A DNA stretch of 64,000 nucleotides, from the NCBI GenBank assembly GCA_013398015.1, contig VZRR01007624.1, positions 328,484 through 392,483 on the forward strand, read 5' to 3'. The notes below the pieces were generated by a model. That model was not told where the DNA came from, searched no databases, and saw only the letters and a program-made list of their open reading frames with translations. Both the position numbers and the translations under genes were made by a program. Origin of the DNA: Oreocharis arfaki (taxonomy: Eukaryota > Chordata > Aves > Passeriformes > Paramythiidae). How positions within the stretch are numbered: position 1 is the first letter of the stretch; each line of letters starts with the position of its first letter. Shown here piece by piece: positions 1 through 13,775 of this stretch.

Positions 1-1852
1 GCTCTCCAAAGAGCTTCCAATAGGAAAATACTACTGACAGAAGTGAAGGTGTTGCCACTGGTCCACAGCTATTTCTTTACAGCTCGTCAGTGTCAACTTC
101 TGCTGAGGTCTACTCATGCAGTTCTCATCAGTGAACCACTCCGCTGGCGTTGAGAGAACACTTATTCAAACTTATTAACTGAAAACAAACTTTAGTGCCT
201 GTCCTTTCCACTCTGCTAATGATGTACTGAAGGAGAATAAAGATGGATATATTTGAGATGCACTAAGGCAGAAACCAGGAATTTCAGCATTTCAGTGTAG
301 TACAGAATGGCTCATTACCATGAATGCAGAGGTCACACACAGTGCTGAGCCTGCTACATCAGGAAACTTCTCCATGTGGATCTGCTAATGGATTCCTCTC
401 CAGCTCCCGAAGGAGACCAGATCAGCCTCGTCACAGCCCAACCATTTCTTTAACACACTTCACACTTGTCAGAGTAGAAAAATAGAGTGGAAATAGTGGC
501 AGTGATGGGGGCTCAGACTGGCTTGAGAATTTCCTTTTTTTGGCTGTAGCAAGCCCACATTTGGCAAGATGTCTTGTCCCAAGGGAGAGAGAGCTGCTCT
601 TGGAAGCCCTTGAAAAACAATCTAGCAAGACCATCAGTAAGTGTGCTCTGAACACCAGTAAAGTGATTCCCTCATACAACAGTTCAGGGATTTCACTGAT
701 TCTACATTGAGCTCACTTTATCTGGCTTGCAGAAGATGAAGGACTGAGCCAATTCTCAATCCATTACTCAACAGAATCTTGATGTTGAGTAAACTGGCAG
801 CTATAAACATTGAGGTATCTAGAAGTCATGGTAAAATGCAGTTCTGCAATCGTTGCGGTGATTGGGCTTTACTGTACAAACTCTCTTTTGATGAAGTTCA
901 GAGCTCACTTTGAGAGCTGTTTGCCAGGTCAGAAGGTACCTGGATGAGGTTACTTGGGTTTGTGCTCTCTCTGTATTTTTCCTTGGCTGCTAAGGTTCCA
1001 AGTTGTGCAGGCTGTGTCCACCAGGTGTTGAGCTGGAATGTGTATTATCTCCGCCTTGGATCAATTCTGGGTGCATTAAGTAGCCACCTAGAAACCTCAG
1101 AATGATAAAATTCCTCAGGGCTTCCTTTTTGCAGCTTGTTCTCCTCCTCTTTCACTCATTTCCGGGTTTAGCTTTTGTTTTTCTCTCACCCCTTCACCTT
1201 AAGCTGCTCCCCATCTCAAATAAACATATTTTGGAAGCAGAATAAGATTTTCCTTCTCCCCCTTCCTTCTCCCTTTTATCAATATTTTGTTTAGACATTG
1301 GGAGTAGCTGAAGGTTGGAGTTTTTCTTCCAGAGAATTCATTTTGGTGAAATTAATTGAAACAGCAGTAGGAAATGAATGTACCAGAAAACTTCCATTTT
1401 TTGTGAGGGCAGAGAGAATGAGCAGGAGATGATCCCAGAGGTTCTTGCATACATTTCTCTTCCCCTGTGTTAAACATGTTTCCTGAGCTGACTCTGCCTT
1501 ATGCAAGCAATCTTTCAAGTACTGAATGTAAAAAAAACCCAACCCAACTCTGCCTAACTTCACCTGATAAATAGAAATGCTGTCCTTCTGCACATGACAT
1601 ATTTTTTCATCTGGAGCATTCCTCTAAATGTTTTGTTGTGTTTTTCAGCCTCTTTAATAATTGGGAATATTTTATTTATTTTCTCTTGAAGATTTTCCCC
1701 CCTTACTTTCTAATTATTTATTAATAAATAAAACCTGGACTTAGAACATATTAGAGGATAGACATTCTGGAATAACCTCAGACTGTTTTTTTTTTCCCCT
1801 TCCAGTCTTCCTAACTAGTTTGAAGACAGAACTGATAATTTTATGAGCAAGG

Positions 1853-2190
1853 TCACAGAATCACACCCACACTCATGGACTGCAGAGCCTGTCTGAGCAG
1901 CCTGTTCCAGTGTCTGACCACCCTCACAGTAAGAAAGGTTTATACCGTGTCCAGATGAAATTTCCCATATTTTGATTCGTGTCCATTGCCTCTCGTTCCG
2001 TCACTGGGCGCCTCTGAGAAGAGCCTGGATCCGGCTTCTCTTCTCTGTGCTCCCATCAAGAATTTATGGATAAGATCCTCCTGAGCATTCTTTTCTCTGG
2101 GTTCTCACCCAGCTTTCTCAGCTTCTCCTTGTATGACAAATATTTGTATCCATTAATCATCTTCACAACCCTGGGCTGGACTTGTCTTTA
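1853..2190 (-). mobile_element. CR1 LINE fragment, 3' end
   Basis: The plus strand reads as the reverse complement of a CR1 3' region: CACAGAATCAC start, then a CTGTTCCAGTGTCTGACCACC motif, the leader to a TTCTCTGGGTTCTC stretch and CATCTTCACAACCCTGG. It is strongly diverged and 5'-truncated, as most avian CR1 copies are. It carries no usable open frame. Confidence 0.8.
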
Positions 2191-2360
2191 TTTCAAAACA
2201 CTGCTGTATTTACTTTGAAGAGGGAATACAAAACATTGAATATTTTTTGCCATGTAGTTTCCTTTTATTGGTGTCCTTAGCTTTATTTTCAAGAAAAACC
2301 AGTCAGTTGTTGATTTGGAACACCAGATCAAACCTCATTCCTTTTTTTTTTTTTTTTTTT

Positions 2361-2442
2361 NNNNNNNNNNNNNNNNNNNNNNNNNNNNNNNNNNNNNNNN
2401 NNNNNNNNNNNNNNNNNNNNNNNNNNNNNNNNNNNNNNNNNN
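2361..2442. other. Assembly gap of 82 N
   Basis: A run of N follows 19 consecutive T at 2342-2360 and is followed at once by the inside of a CR1 3' end. The homopolymer plus the repeat are the likely cause of the break. The true number of bases is unknown. Confidence 0.99.
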
Positions 2443-2695
2443 AATCCTGGAATGGTTTGGGTGGGAGGGAACCTTAAAGATCATCCATCTCTACCCCCAG
2501 CCATGGGCAGGGACACCTTCCACTATCCCGGGTTGGTCAAAGCCATGTCCAGCCTGGCCTTGGACACTTCCAGGGATCCAGGGGCAGCCTCAGCTTCTCT
2601 GGGCAACCTGTGCCAGGGCCTCACCACCCAGTTAAGAATTTCTTCCTAAACCTAATCTAAATCTCTCCTCTTTTAGTTTAAAACCATTTCAAAAC
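2443..2695 (-). mobile_element. CR1 LINE 3' fragment abutting the assembly gap
   Basis: Reverse-complement CR1 sequence: GGAATGGTTTGGGTGGGAGG, the CATGGGCAGGGACACCTTCC block, CTGGGCAACCTGTGCCAG and the AATTTCTTCCTAA block in the usual order. The 3' terminal octamer repeats should lie in the gap. It has the same orientation as the neighbouring CR1 at 1853-2190. Confidence 0.93.
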
Positions 2696-3221
2696 TATTT
2701 TTTAAAGTTACCAATAGTTGAGCTAGAGTTTTTAATTTAGAAGAACATCTTGACTTGTGGAAGCACCAGCTAATTCTGTGTTTTCCCTAGAAGTAATTCT
2801 TCTGTAGTTGTGTCACACATTAAAACTTATCTATGGAATTCTGCAGCTTATGTTTTCTCCTCAGATACAGTGTTTGTTTTATTTTTTTTTCCTGTTCTGA
2901 CTTCTTGTAGTGTTGCATTAACCTCATCTGATGTTTGACGAATCTTCTGCCAACGAAGAATGGAAATGGATATTTGACATCTTGTTGAAAATGTTGTTTT
3001 CTGAGTGTCAGTTAACAGTAAATCAATTCAGCTTTCCTGTTCTTGTTCCCAATTAGACAACTATTCTGTAGAGCAGAACCATTTATTTCCATTGCATCAA
3101 GAAAAATACTTATTTGAAATTAAACTTGCTCTTTTCAATGTTTCATTAAGATCTCCACCTACATAAATATATGATATTTTTAATACATGGTCAGCTATTT
3201 TACTTAATATCATATTCAGTT

Positions 3222-3256
3222 AAAAAAAACAAAACAAAACAAAGCAAACAAAAAAC
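3222..3256. repeat. (CAAAA)n-like low-complexity tract
   Basis: A run of A with regularly spaced C (AAACAAAACAAAACAAAGC). Confidence 0.85.
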
Positions 3257-3357
3257 CACAGCTTTTGATCAGGCATTATTGATCAGGTGCTGCAAACACT
3301 TTCTATCCTGGTATGTACCAGAAGAATTTTGTTAACACACGGTGAAAAAACTTCATT

Positions 3358-3562
3358 CATTCATAGAATTACAGAATCATTAAGGTTGGAAGAGACCTCT
3401 AAGATCAGTGAGTCCAAATGTTAATCCACCATTGCCAGATCCACCCCTGAACCTTGTCCTTGAGCACCACATCTGCCTGCCTTTTGAACACTTCAGAGAT
3501 GGTGACTGCACCACTTCCCTGGCCATGCCTGTTCCAGTCCCTGACCTACTCTTTCTACTTTG
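3358..3562 (-). mobile_element. CR1 LINE 3' fragment, divergent subfamily
   Basis: It starts with CATAGAATTACAGAATCATT and GGTTGGAAGAGACCTCTAAG, followed by a body of the type with GATGGTGACTGCACCACTTC and CCTGTTCCAGTCCCTGACC. The wording of the body differs from the copy at 2443-2695, so it belongs to a different CR1 subfamily. Confidence 0.88.
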
Positions 3563-4324
3563 TTTCTTCACCTTTTAACTAATTTATTTTGACATTATAT
3601 CCATAGTTGACTGTATTGCTCTTCTTCAAGGATGTAACAGCCAAATTTACCTCATTTATTTCAATACCTAATTTTTAAGGCATTTTGTCATTTCTCCAAA
3701 GAAGTTATTAATTCATCTCGTTGAAGGGAGATTCTTGAAACTGAGTTAAAAAGCTGTTTTAATGTTCATGACTTGTTTCAGGTTGTATTACCCAAACTTA
3801 ACAAATCTTATCATTAACACCGAAACTGAAAATCAAATCTAATTAGTGAGGAAAGTGATATTTTTGTACATAGCTTTAGCTAAAAATATGAAAGACCCTC
3901 AGGATATGATGGTAAATCTATTTTTAAAAGAGAGCTTTGCTATTTAATGAAATGCTGAGCCCAGGGAATGCAGTCAAGGATAATCAGAGGCACTTATCAC
4001 CTTTGACAGGCTGCAGTATTTCTTACAGCTTTGTTTCAGCCTCTGACTTCTTACTTCAGTAATTGAATACCTTCTGTGCCCATTCTTAAGGAAAACATTA
4101 AAGCTTTAAAAAAGCATAATAATTTTAAAAACGTGTAGCTGCAGGAGATGAGAGCATGCTTGAAACATCAAATTGGAAATACTTAGATTCCTTAAATCAG
4201 ACTCTTGAATTCTGATTCTGAATCTACTGGATTCAGGGTAAAAAAAAAAAAAAAAAATCCTCTTCGATTACTTTCTCAGATTTCTGATTATCTTGCAACA
4301 GATTAATTAACAGTGCTTACACGG

Positions 4325-4405
4325 TTCCCTGACCATGGCAGGGGGATTGGAATGGATGATCTTTGAGGTCCCTTCCAACTCAAACCATTCTGTGATTCTC
4401 TGACT
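4325..4405 (+). mobile_element. CR1 LINE 3' tail, plus strand
   Basis: About 80 bp of CR1 3' end in sense orientation: CATGGCAGGGGGATTGGAAT, GGATGATCTTTGAGGTCCCT and CCATTCTGTGATTCTCTGA. It is heavily 5'-truncated. Confidence 0.9.
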
Positions 4406-4862
4406 TTATATAACAGTTATATTAACTCATAATTGTATGTTCAGTATGTGGCATCCACTCACTCTTCATGAGCAGACAGCTCTCCTCCACCAGAACTATA
4501 AACCTTCCAATTCTCATGTTCTCTTTCTAGCACACACCTCACTCCATTACCACAAAAATACTGACAAGAGCCAATTCAGTAACACAGAAACAGCAGTAAC
4601 ATTACCAAAACAGAAGTAACAGAAACAGTAAACAGAAAATTACCAAAACAAGTAAAACAGTGATCCAACTTTATGCCAGTATGTTCAAAACAAGTTATTT
4701 TAAATTAATTACTACTGGTGAGAACAAGCAGAAAAGAGAACTAATGGCAGGCCTTGTACCCCACCATGAAATCACACCTAATCAGCTAATTTGGGCATTT
4801 TTTAAAATTTATTTACTCTAACTTTTACTTCTCGTACTTGCACTTTCATTCCACTAGCTAGC

Positions 4863-4883
4863 AAAAAAAAAAAAAAAAAAAAA
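4863..4883. repeat. Poly-A tract (21 A)
   Basis: Uninterrupted A run followed by GAAAAAG. No retroposed element was recognised upstream of it. Confidence 0.95.
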
Positions 4884-5875
4884 GAAAAAGATAGAAAATT
4901 GTAATACAACTCTCCATCATTATCAGGCCTTATCTGATTCCTGACTGTTTAATTCCTTATTGATTCTTTCTTTTTTTAATCATATCCAAAATGAAACTGA
5001 TTCTTTGCTTGCTGAGGATAAAGCTGGAAAGAAATACATGAATTTGCTGAGCAGCATAAGACTATCCTGTCTCTCAGACAATGCTCTCTGTAGGAGCAAA
5101 CCTTTCCTTTACCTTGACAGATGCAATTCAAAATGGGGCTCAGTGTGAAATCAAAATATTGAAACTGTCAAATAGAATCACTCTTCTGGCACATCACGCA
5201 AAATTGAACCTTTATTTTATAGACAAGAAAGGTCTTTTATTGCTTTAGCAGACCGAGGTCTCACAGATGACTCAGACTTGCACTGAGGAACACAGACCCT
5301 AAGGTGGAAGATGAGCACAAACCACAGAGACCAAGCCCAGGGTCCCAGTGTCAGAGGGGAGGAGCTGGCACCTCAGAGAGGACAATTGTCCTGCTGAGCA
5401 CTGGAGAGGTCACAGGAAGAATCCTCCTGTTGGTTCTCTTGTAACAAGCCCTGTAAAAGGAGGATGTTGTGCTTTTTAAGCTCTCAGTAAGATCAACCTT
5501 CCTGTCCTGAACTGATGTTTTCTGCTATTTCACTGATCTTCCTGTGGCACAGGAACCCAGGTTCCTGTATTCTCATTTCTTTCACTCATTTTTTTCTTTC
5601 TACATTTCCACTTTATTAGACTGTGACCCTAAAATGCAAGTTTCTTTCCAGTCTAAGAACTGGCAGCTCTTTGTCTTCTCCATCCCTGGACACAATCGCT
5701 ATTGTAAAGCTGAAATGATTGTTGCATGAACTTTGGAATTCATTTTCTTGGATTAGTTTTTCATGTTCTCCAATCTAATTCTTGCTTCTCGCATTTCACA
5801 GTCTTAACACACCTCATCAACACCAACTACGACCATCTGCATCATTAATTCCAGAAATATTTAATCTTTATTTCC

Positions 5876-5908
5876 AGATCACAGATATTCTGAGTTGGAA
5901 GGGCATAT
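5876..5908 (-). mobile_element. Possible minimal CR1 3' remnant
   Basis: ATCACAGATATTCTGAGTTG followed by GAAGGGCAT resembles the reverse complement of a CR1 3' end. Only about 30 bp match, so this could be chance. Confidence 0.3.
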
Positions 5909-7984
5909 TACTGCTTCATTATCTTGTGCATGTTATTAATGTTTTCTAAAACTCCTTCTGGAAAATCAAGGCTTTTTTTCCCTCAGGTGATATAATTTAT
6001 TTCTTTATCATGTTCTGTACATTATTCAAGACCTTTGAAAATAATTAGTTTTGCTTTAAACACTAAGAGAATAACACTGGGTTTGGAAACTTGACAGATT
6101 TATTTCTGAACTGAAGCAAGGAAAAACACTTAAAAAGCAATGAAATACATGTGTAACAGTGAAGGATGATTATTTAAAAAAATAATCCCAGCTAAGCAAA
6201 AGAATATTGCCATAATATGTGTTGCTTACATTAAACTATTTTAAACCCCTATAGATTCTTATTTCTGTGCGAGATTGTAACTTCTGTGTAAACATATTAG
6301 ACACCACACTAGGCAGAGTAAGTTTAATTTGAATTATCTGAACCAGACTAGAAAAATGATGAATTTCCAAGTGATCAGCTCTCAGCATGTTTGTTTTTCA
6401 GTGGATTCAGAAAAGCATATTCGATTCATTGTCACTTTTTAATGCAATGTATTTGCAACCACGGAATTGTAATTACGTACTTCTCATGGAATCAGTAGTG
6501 TTGACAGTCAATGTGGAGCTAAAATACAACATCCAACACACCCACAGGTAGCCTAAAAGTCATCACTGATAGCTGGTGGGCTTGCCAGAACTTTTGGGAG
6601 CCTAAATCAAAACTAGACTTGTTTCAGTCTAACTGCTCAAGGAGCTTATCAGAGTAAAAGGTGTTACTAGAAAATTACAACTTGTTCCTCGGATTTGGTG
6701 TCTGTTCCTCAGGCACCAAATTCTACTGAAATAATTTCCTACTGGCTTGCTGCATGCAGGATTGTGGCTAAATCAGTATTTAACTGGACCTGACATGCAG
6801 TGAAAGTACCAAAGCTCAAACCTTCACCAAATTCCAGTGTGGAAATCAGAAATGCAGGACCTATTTCTCTTCCAAGCAAGAACGGAGACCCCAGCACACA
6901 CTAAATTCCTAAAGGTGCCCACTGGCACTGGGGGATCTTCCACACCTAAGAGATGGCAAAAAATTATATTCTCTCATCCTCAGTTTTACTTTTCATTCTA
7001 TCTGCAATCATTTGAACTGAAGTACAGCACAGAATCCTCTGTTGGCTCAAACCTTCTACTGTGAGGAATAGAATCTCAAGTCCATGGAGTAATTCCTACA
7101 ATTTCTACCATTTCAATTTAAACAATTCCTCAGTGCTCCACACCTATGTATGCAGAAAATATTTTTTTAAAAAATAAAATTCTACTTTAATGTTTTATTT
7201 CTGTAATTCCTTTCTATGTTTCTTTGTCATGCAGTTGCTACTTCCCCATCTGAATCATCTTAAAATAATCAAAATGTTCCAAATAATGCAAAGCAAATAA
7301 TCACTCAGGTACTCTGTAACACAACACTGTGAGGTATTATCTCACCTTCACTAAAGAAAAAGATGCCTTTACTGCTTTTGTTTCCTCAAGCATCCTGCCT
7401 GTGAAGCTTAGCTGTAATGTGGATGCCACACAAATATATTCTTGTATATAAAGTGATTTTGAAAACCTCTTAACTTCTTCTAGATCCACATATTTCATCT
7501 TTGATGAGCATCTATTCAGTCTTCATGCACAGATGGACACAAGCTCTTTTTTTCTTCAATGAAACAAAGTAAAAATGCCAGAAAAGAGGGTACAAAAAAC
7601 CTTAAACCAAACCCAGATTTTCTTTTAACAGTACTGAGATACTGAGAAATCTCTTGAAATTAAAAAAAGTTAAAACCCTAATAATTTTTGATCTAAGAGA
7701 TCAGACATTCACCACAAGCACTGCCATCATTTTAAAATGACAAATTTACTTACACACCATAAATTAACTTTCAAGTTATGGAACTCTAATTAGGTTTTAA
7801 TTACTATATACCACTAAAAGAAAACTTTGACCTGGAAAAGCAACTTCTGGTTTTCTAATATACTTCCAACATTCCTCAAATAAAGGCTAGGAAAGCTAAG
7901 GGATACACAAGACGAAAAAACTCAAAAGCCTCCAGTGTGAAAACATAACTGTGAACATATATGCATACATCTCTCTTTCTCTGT

Positions 7985-8014
7985 GTGTATATATATATAA
8001 AAATATATATCTAT
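7985..8014. repeat. GT/TA dinucleotide tract
   Basis: GTGTGTATATATATATA followed by AAAATATATATC, a short compound dinucleotide repeat. Confidence 0.85.
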
Positions 8015-8964
8015 AACAGTCTGCAAAAGAGTGAGGCTCCAAACTCTGACATGGGTCAAACCAGGATTAAAGGGAATTGAAGAAAGCTCACCAATAAATG
8101 GAGATACAACTTTGATTTTAAGATCTGATCATGATGAAAATTCCCCCTTAAGATACTTAAAACCAGTGAGGTGTCTTTGCTAGGGAAGAGAAAGCCCATG
8201 AAAGAGACAGGGAGAATGATACAAGAGAAAGAATCACCAGATTTTCTGGATCTAGGCAAAAGGCAAGGTAGATTTCATATCCAATCAACAGTGTCAACAA
8301 AACCACCTGTAAAAGGGATAAGGAAGAGCTCAAAGAAACTGAATATAATATTGGAACTGTTTTTCAAGTTCGAAAGACCAAAAAAAAAAAAACCAAAAAA
8401 ACCAAAACACCATCAAACAAAACAAATTCTTTTTAGAAGCAAAAGATCTGAAAAGGGGTCAGAAGTCATCAGGCCAGACCCCAGAAGGGCCAGTTTTTCT
8501 TGGACACCACATTTCCTTGATCACTGTCATTTCAGGGAGGACTTCCAGCATCTACACAAGTCACTCATCAGCTGCTCTGTGGAGACCACTCCTACCCCTT
8601 TTATCATCCAGGACTGAGTCCCATCAGAGGCAGAGATAAATGCTTGGACTTCTAAAAGTGTTCTTCAAAGACGTGGGAGCAGAGAGAAACAGCAGCTTAA
8701 AAGGAATCGTGTCTTAGGAAACTCAGTCCTTCACAGAAACAGTACTCTTAATACTGGGATTCTGTTCTTTGTGAAGTTACTGTATTCCTTACAGTCAATA
8801 TAACAACTTGTCTCAGGTGCAGACAAAACCTTAGAATCTTTTATACTAAAAAAAAAAAAGAAAAATTAAGAAAAGCACAGGAAGTATTTGGTCAAAATCC
8901 TTCCCTCAGAAATTTTAGCAACCACTACGTTCTGGTACAGCACTGCAGCGGGACACACCTGTGC

Positions 8965-9050
8965 TAGGGAACCCGGCTTGAGTAGGGGCATGGGACTACC
9001 TGACCTCAAAAGGTCCATTCCAACCTAAATGACTCTGAATGATGCTGTGA
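8965..9050 (+). mobile_element. CR1 LINE 3' tail, plus strand
   Basis: TTGAGTAGGGGCATGGGACT, then ACCTCAAAAGGTCCATTCCA and GACTCTGAATGATGCTGTGA, follow the order of a CR1 3' end in sense orientation with about 20-25% divergence by eye. Confidence 0.75.
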
Positions 9051-11448
9051 CAACACATTCCATTGATATTTTTGATGGAGCATTCACATCCAAACCAGAA
9101 TGGTCTTAAACTTCCTGAGTATTTAAACTACATCTACTGTCACTAACGATATACAAAGAAAAAGCTTCGAATGGCTCAAGCTGTCAGGGGCATATGTTTC
9201 ATACTTTAACACATGAAGATAACATTTAATGTCATCTAAAACACGTGGAATTTTGCTGCAGATTTTATTAGACCATTACCCTCCATGAGCTTTCAAGAAT
9301 CTCTAACAGTGAGCCATTCATAAATTGGATTCACACTGCAAGAAAGCACAGAACTGTGTTAACAGCATGAGCACTTCATTCAGTTTCTAAGCCAGCTTAG
9401 TTCTCCTGAAATAACCAGATTTAGAATTCAACAGAAACTGCAAAGCAAAATCTGAAAAAAAACCACACTGAGCACTTTTGGTAGGTCAACTGAAATTCTT
9501 TCATAATCAGGTATATGACTAACTTCCACTGAAACTTTTTCTAGTTCCTCCAACAATAATAAAACCAGTAATTATTCCTTAATAAGTACATTCTGTACAC
9601 TTAAGTGAAATACATGAGAAAACATTTACTGCTACAACATAAATTGTATTTTCCTCTTTTCCGTAATTTTGTATTATCCCTTAATCTTTTGTAATTCCTG
9701 CAGCAGCAAGTGTTCAAACCTAAGTACTGATCAGAATCACTTCGTGTCAGGGAGAAAACACACACAGGAAAAAGGCACCCACTGCCAGTGGATCTATGAT
9801 CAAAATGAAGACATAAAGCTGCTGAGAAGAACAAAAGCCATAGTCAAAAAGTCATGCTCAACACAATACAAAAGTCAACAGAACCAAAAAAATCTTCAGT
9901 AGGTGTTCAGCCAGAAATTCTATGCAGCAAACGAGTATAATTTGCCACATAAAGTTAAAGTTTAAATGCCTCAAAAGCTTGAAAAATTATCAGAGCACGT
10001 GAATGCTGTTTTATTTAACCCACACTTAATTTCAGATTTCCAACAGGGCTCAGGCATTTCCAGGGCTGACCACTGGAAGAAATTATTTGTCTCAAACAAT
10101 ATTGCAATTTTCTACATGACTGTAAGTCATAATTTACATTTCAGATCACTGTTGCTGATATATTTAAAATAAAACACCCTGGAAACCTTGAAGCTGCTCT
10201 ATCCAATACCCAGCTCTGGTCTCACTGCATTTCCATCTCCACTCAGGCAGACAGAGCAGGGTCAGCTGCTGCCAGGGCAGTGAATTCAGCACTCAGCTGC
10301 AACAGCCACAGCAGACCCAGAGAGGCAGATTGTGCTCCTGCTCTTGGCACCCTCCTGCCCACAGCCAGAATATCACTCCCCATTTGGTCTCTCAGGCTCC
10401 AAATGACACCTTACACCTCTTTAATAACATACTCACAGCATATGGGTGAAAAAACACGTGAAAGGGACTTTGTTATCCCAGGTCACCCTGTTACATTAAA
10501 TGACTGAAGTTTCCAAAAAATGAGCAAAATGCCAGTTCTGAATTCTGTTCCTGTTCAGACATTCCAAGTGAAGAATACAGGAAAATCTAGAAAGGTCAAC
10601 AGTGTGTCAGGAATTGTAGCATCAAATACCTCAGGGAAGAGAATGAGGGCTCTACAAAGCCCATTGAACTGGCTCCACAGTGACAAAACACCAATTTTGG
10701 ATCCCACAAAGCTCCACTAACTTAATTTTACATTATATGAAAGGCAGACTTACTGTCAACAAGATATAAATCCTGTCCATCCACTTAGCACAGAATAATC
10801 CTTCATCTTATCCTTCATGCTAAAGAAGAATTAAAATTGCTGAAAGCCAATGACAGTCTTCCAGATCTTTTTTCAGTTTCATATCGAAAAAGAGGCTTCT
10901 GCTCAAAGTTATACACAGGGAAAAAAAATGGCAAATGAAACATACCCCTGCACAGGCCTCAAGGATGTATGTAATTCCCAGGCCTCCATAATTAATTTAT
11001 TTTTAAAATTCCTAGCTTTGTAGCAAATTTCCATTCCCAGGCATGAAATTACAGTCCCTGTAAATTTCTGCTGAGGAAGTACAGGAAGAAAATGAAATTG
11101 TTCTAACCAGTTCTAGTGCATTATTCTTGCCTTCAAAGCGATTGAATGCATCATCCTTAGTGCTTCACAGTCACCAGTGAATAAACATCTCTTGCATTTT
11201 AAGCCTGCCTTGTGCTAAATTCAAGTGCTGATCTACATCAGGACTGAACTGATATTAAAATGAGAAAGCTCAATGTTTAAAGGTTGTGAGGTTTTAAGAG
11301 TTTTTCTCTCACATCTCAAAGAGAAGAAAAAAGGTCAAATGACTGCTGGCTGCACCTTTGGGTGAACTCTGCCACACAGAAATGGGCTGAGTGTAGAACA
11401 GTGCTTGAATGTGCATCTGTGTCCTGCACTTCACTGAAAAGCTGAGAA

Positions 11449-11482
11449 CCCTTCCCTTCCCTTCCCTTCCCTTCCCTTCCCT
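11449..11482. repeat. (CTTCC)n microsatellite
   Basis: About six and a half consecutive units of the pentamer CTTCC, pure over ~34 bp. Confidence 0.95.
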
Positions 11483-12351
11483 GGTCAGGTTTCTTCCCAA
11501 TTTGTTGCCTCTTTATGGCCACATTTTGTACCTTGTCATAACTGCAACCACATTTCTCCTTGTTCAGCAGAACTGAACTGTTCCTTCCCCACTATCAGAA
11601 GTCACAGTGCTTGAGAGCCCCCTTTCCACCTCTCACTTTTCCTCTCTCCTGCCCTTTACCCATGGAATGAGTACCCTGGCAGTGCTCATCAAATCACTGC
11701 TCTGCCATCTCAGTCCTGGGCCTGGAAAATGGAACTGGAGTCAATCAAGCAATTAAATTTGAGACTTCTTAGCTACTGGAAACGTAGCAGTCATCCTCTA
11801 ATACACCTACAGGAAATTAAACAAAGATATCATCAGCCCATGAATAACTTTTTAATTCAACCAGCTGCACCAGGAGATGCCAGGTAGCTGCATCCGTACC
11901 AATACCTGTCCCAGGTACGAATATAGCACAGCACAAGGCTAACCCTTCTTATTGTGCACCCTTCTGTTTATTAGAGGCTTACTTTAAATCAGCTTTTCAG
12001 CTCTTCAAGATATGGCTTGTTTCCCTCTATCTCTGCTGGTAGTAATATCTGCTAATAAACAACATGACTAATATTTGATAATAAACAACAGTAGAAGCCT
12101 GCATGAACCAAAACTGTGTTTCAAGAGCACTGATATGATTTCGTATCAAAACATTTGGAGGACAAATCTGATAACCTTTTAGTTACCACTGAAAGTTATG
12201 ATTTTTTTCACACTGAGGAACAAAACACAGAGTTTAGCTGCCAATTAGTCCTACCCTGTAAAGCATTTTCTCACTAATTCTGCCAATTCATTCCACTTAG
12301 GATCTGGAACTTCAATGGAGGAGGGGATGAGTTTAAAAATAGCAACAGCAG

Positions 12352-12369
12352 GAAAAAAAAAAAAAAAAA
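12352..12369. repeat. Poly-A tract
   Basis: Run of A followed by GGAAAAAAAAGG. Confidence 0.9.
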
Positions 12370-13239
12370 GGAAAAAAAAGGCAATTAGTAGGAATTGCCA
12401 CAATAACCTTTGTCAGGATAAATTTAAGGTGCAAGGCTCCAAGATAGTTACTATGGCGACCACAGGCCCTTGCAAGGTACCTTTAATGAGAAATGCAGTA
12501 TCTGTCACACAAGCAAGTAGATGCAGCAGCAGCAGCCCAACAGGCTATTTAAAGACACTTTTCTCCCCTGTCTGCTTTTTTCAGAGAGCAGCAGGAAAAT
12601 AAACTGCTACTCAAGTAGCTTTAATATGTGTATTTTTTCCATTTTTTATTCTTTCCCCACTTCTTCAGTCACTGAACTGTTAAGATCTCAGTGTAAGATT
12701 TATCCAGATTGAACAGGTTCGATTTACAAACATTACCCACGCTTTGCCTACTCTTTGCAAAATAATTTTAGCTCACAAGTCATCCAAAACTCCAAGGAGT
12801 GAAAGGTTTTTACCCAGAAAAATGATATAGACACAGGTTTAAAGTAAGAAAACAAGACAAATGTTTGTGAAAAATCTTGCATCAATTCTCTTATTTGCCA
12901 ATACCATGTGCAGCTGTTACCATTAAAAATATATCTATATTTTACTAGATGGAAACTATCTCAGATGTATGTTTGGTACTTTCTCCAAATACACACAGGC
13001 AAGTACCCAAGAGTGAACAGCTTTAAAAAACTAAGGTTTCTCCTTTTTCTACACAAAGCCCACTTCATTTCTAGAGTTTACAAACAAAGTGTATTTCAAA
13101 TCTGGGTTGTCACTGCCACCACAAACACCCTCATTAAGGACAAGGTTGGATTGACTTGTTACAGCACATACAAAATGACACAGCTCCCATCAGGATCCCA
13201 AATAACCTATTTCAAGACTGTGAAAAAGTAATGAAATGT

Positions 13240-13775
13240 GTGCTGCTGCAACTCCTTGGTACCTCTCAGAGTGCTGCATCCAACCCTGGGCTCCCCAGCA
13301 CATGAAAGATCTGTCGAGCTGTTCAAGAGGCTCCAAACAAGGGCCATGGAAATGCTCAGAGTGCCAGAGCCTCTCTGCTCTGGACCCAGGCTGGGAGAGC
13401 TGGAGGGGCTCAGCCTGGAGATGAGAAGGCTCCAGGGATACCTTAGAGCCCCTTCCAGTGCCTAAAAAGAAGCAAAGTGATGAAACCTGAGAGAGACTTT
13501 TTACCAAGGCCTGTAGTGACAGGACAGTGGTTTTAAATGGAAAGAGGGCAGATTTAAATGGGATGCAAGGAAGATGGTTTTTTTTATGAGGGTGGTGAGG
13601 CCCTGGCACAGGTTGCCCAGAGAAGCAGTGGATGCCCCATCTCTGAAAGTGTTAAAGGTTGGACGGGGCTTGGAGGAACCTGGGACAGTGGAAGGTTCCC
13701 TGCCCACGGCAGGGGTTGGAAGTGGATGATCCTGAAGGCCCCTTCCAACCCAAACCATTCTGGTTCTAGGATTTC
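13240..13775 (+). mobile_element. CR1 LINE 3' part, plus strand (~535 bp)
   Basis: It includes the end of the reverse transcriptase ORF (GTGCTGCATCCAACCCTGGG, the leucine-rich GGCTGGGAGAGCTGGAGGGG block) and the 3' UTR through CCTTCCAACCCAAACCATTC. It is 5'-truncated. The former ORF is broken; the forward and reverse open frames in this interval are by-products of the repeat, not genes. Confidence 0.95.

Noticed and set aside
5165..5446. Possible second, minus-strand LTR (two AATAAA-type signals, possible TGTTACAAG start)
   Set aside because: I could not find matching TG/CA ends with a target duplication, and the signals alone are common in AT-rich DNA.
8171..8617. 148-codon open frame on the plus strand
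   Set aside because: It runs through a poly-A stretch that reads as lysine and proline repeats, has no domain, and no promoter or splice context.
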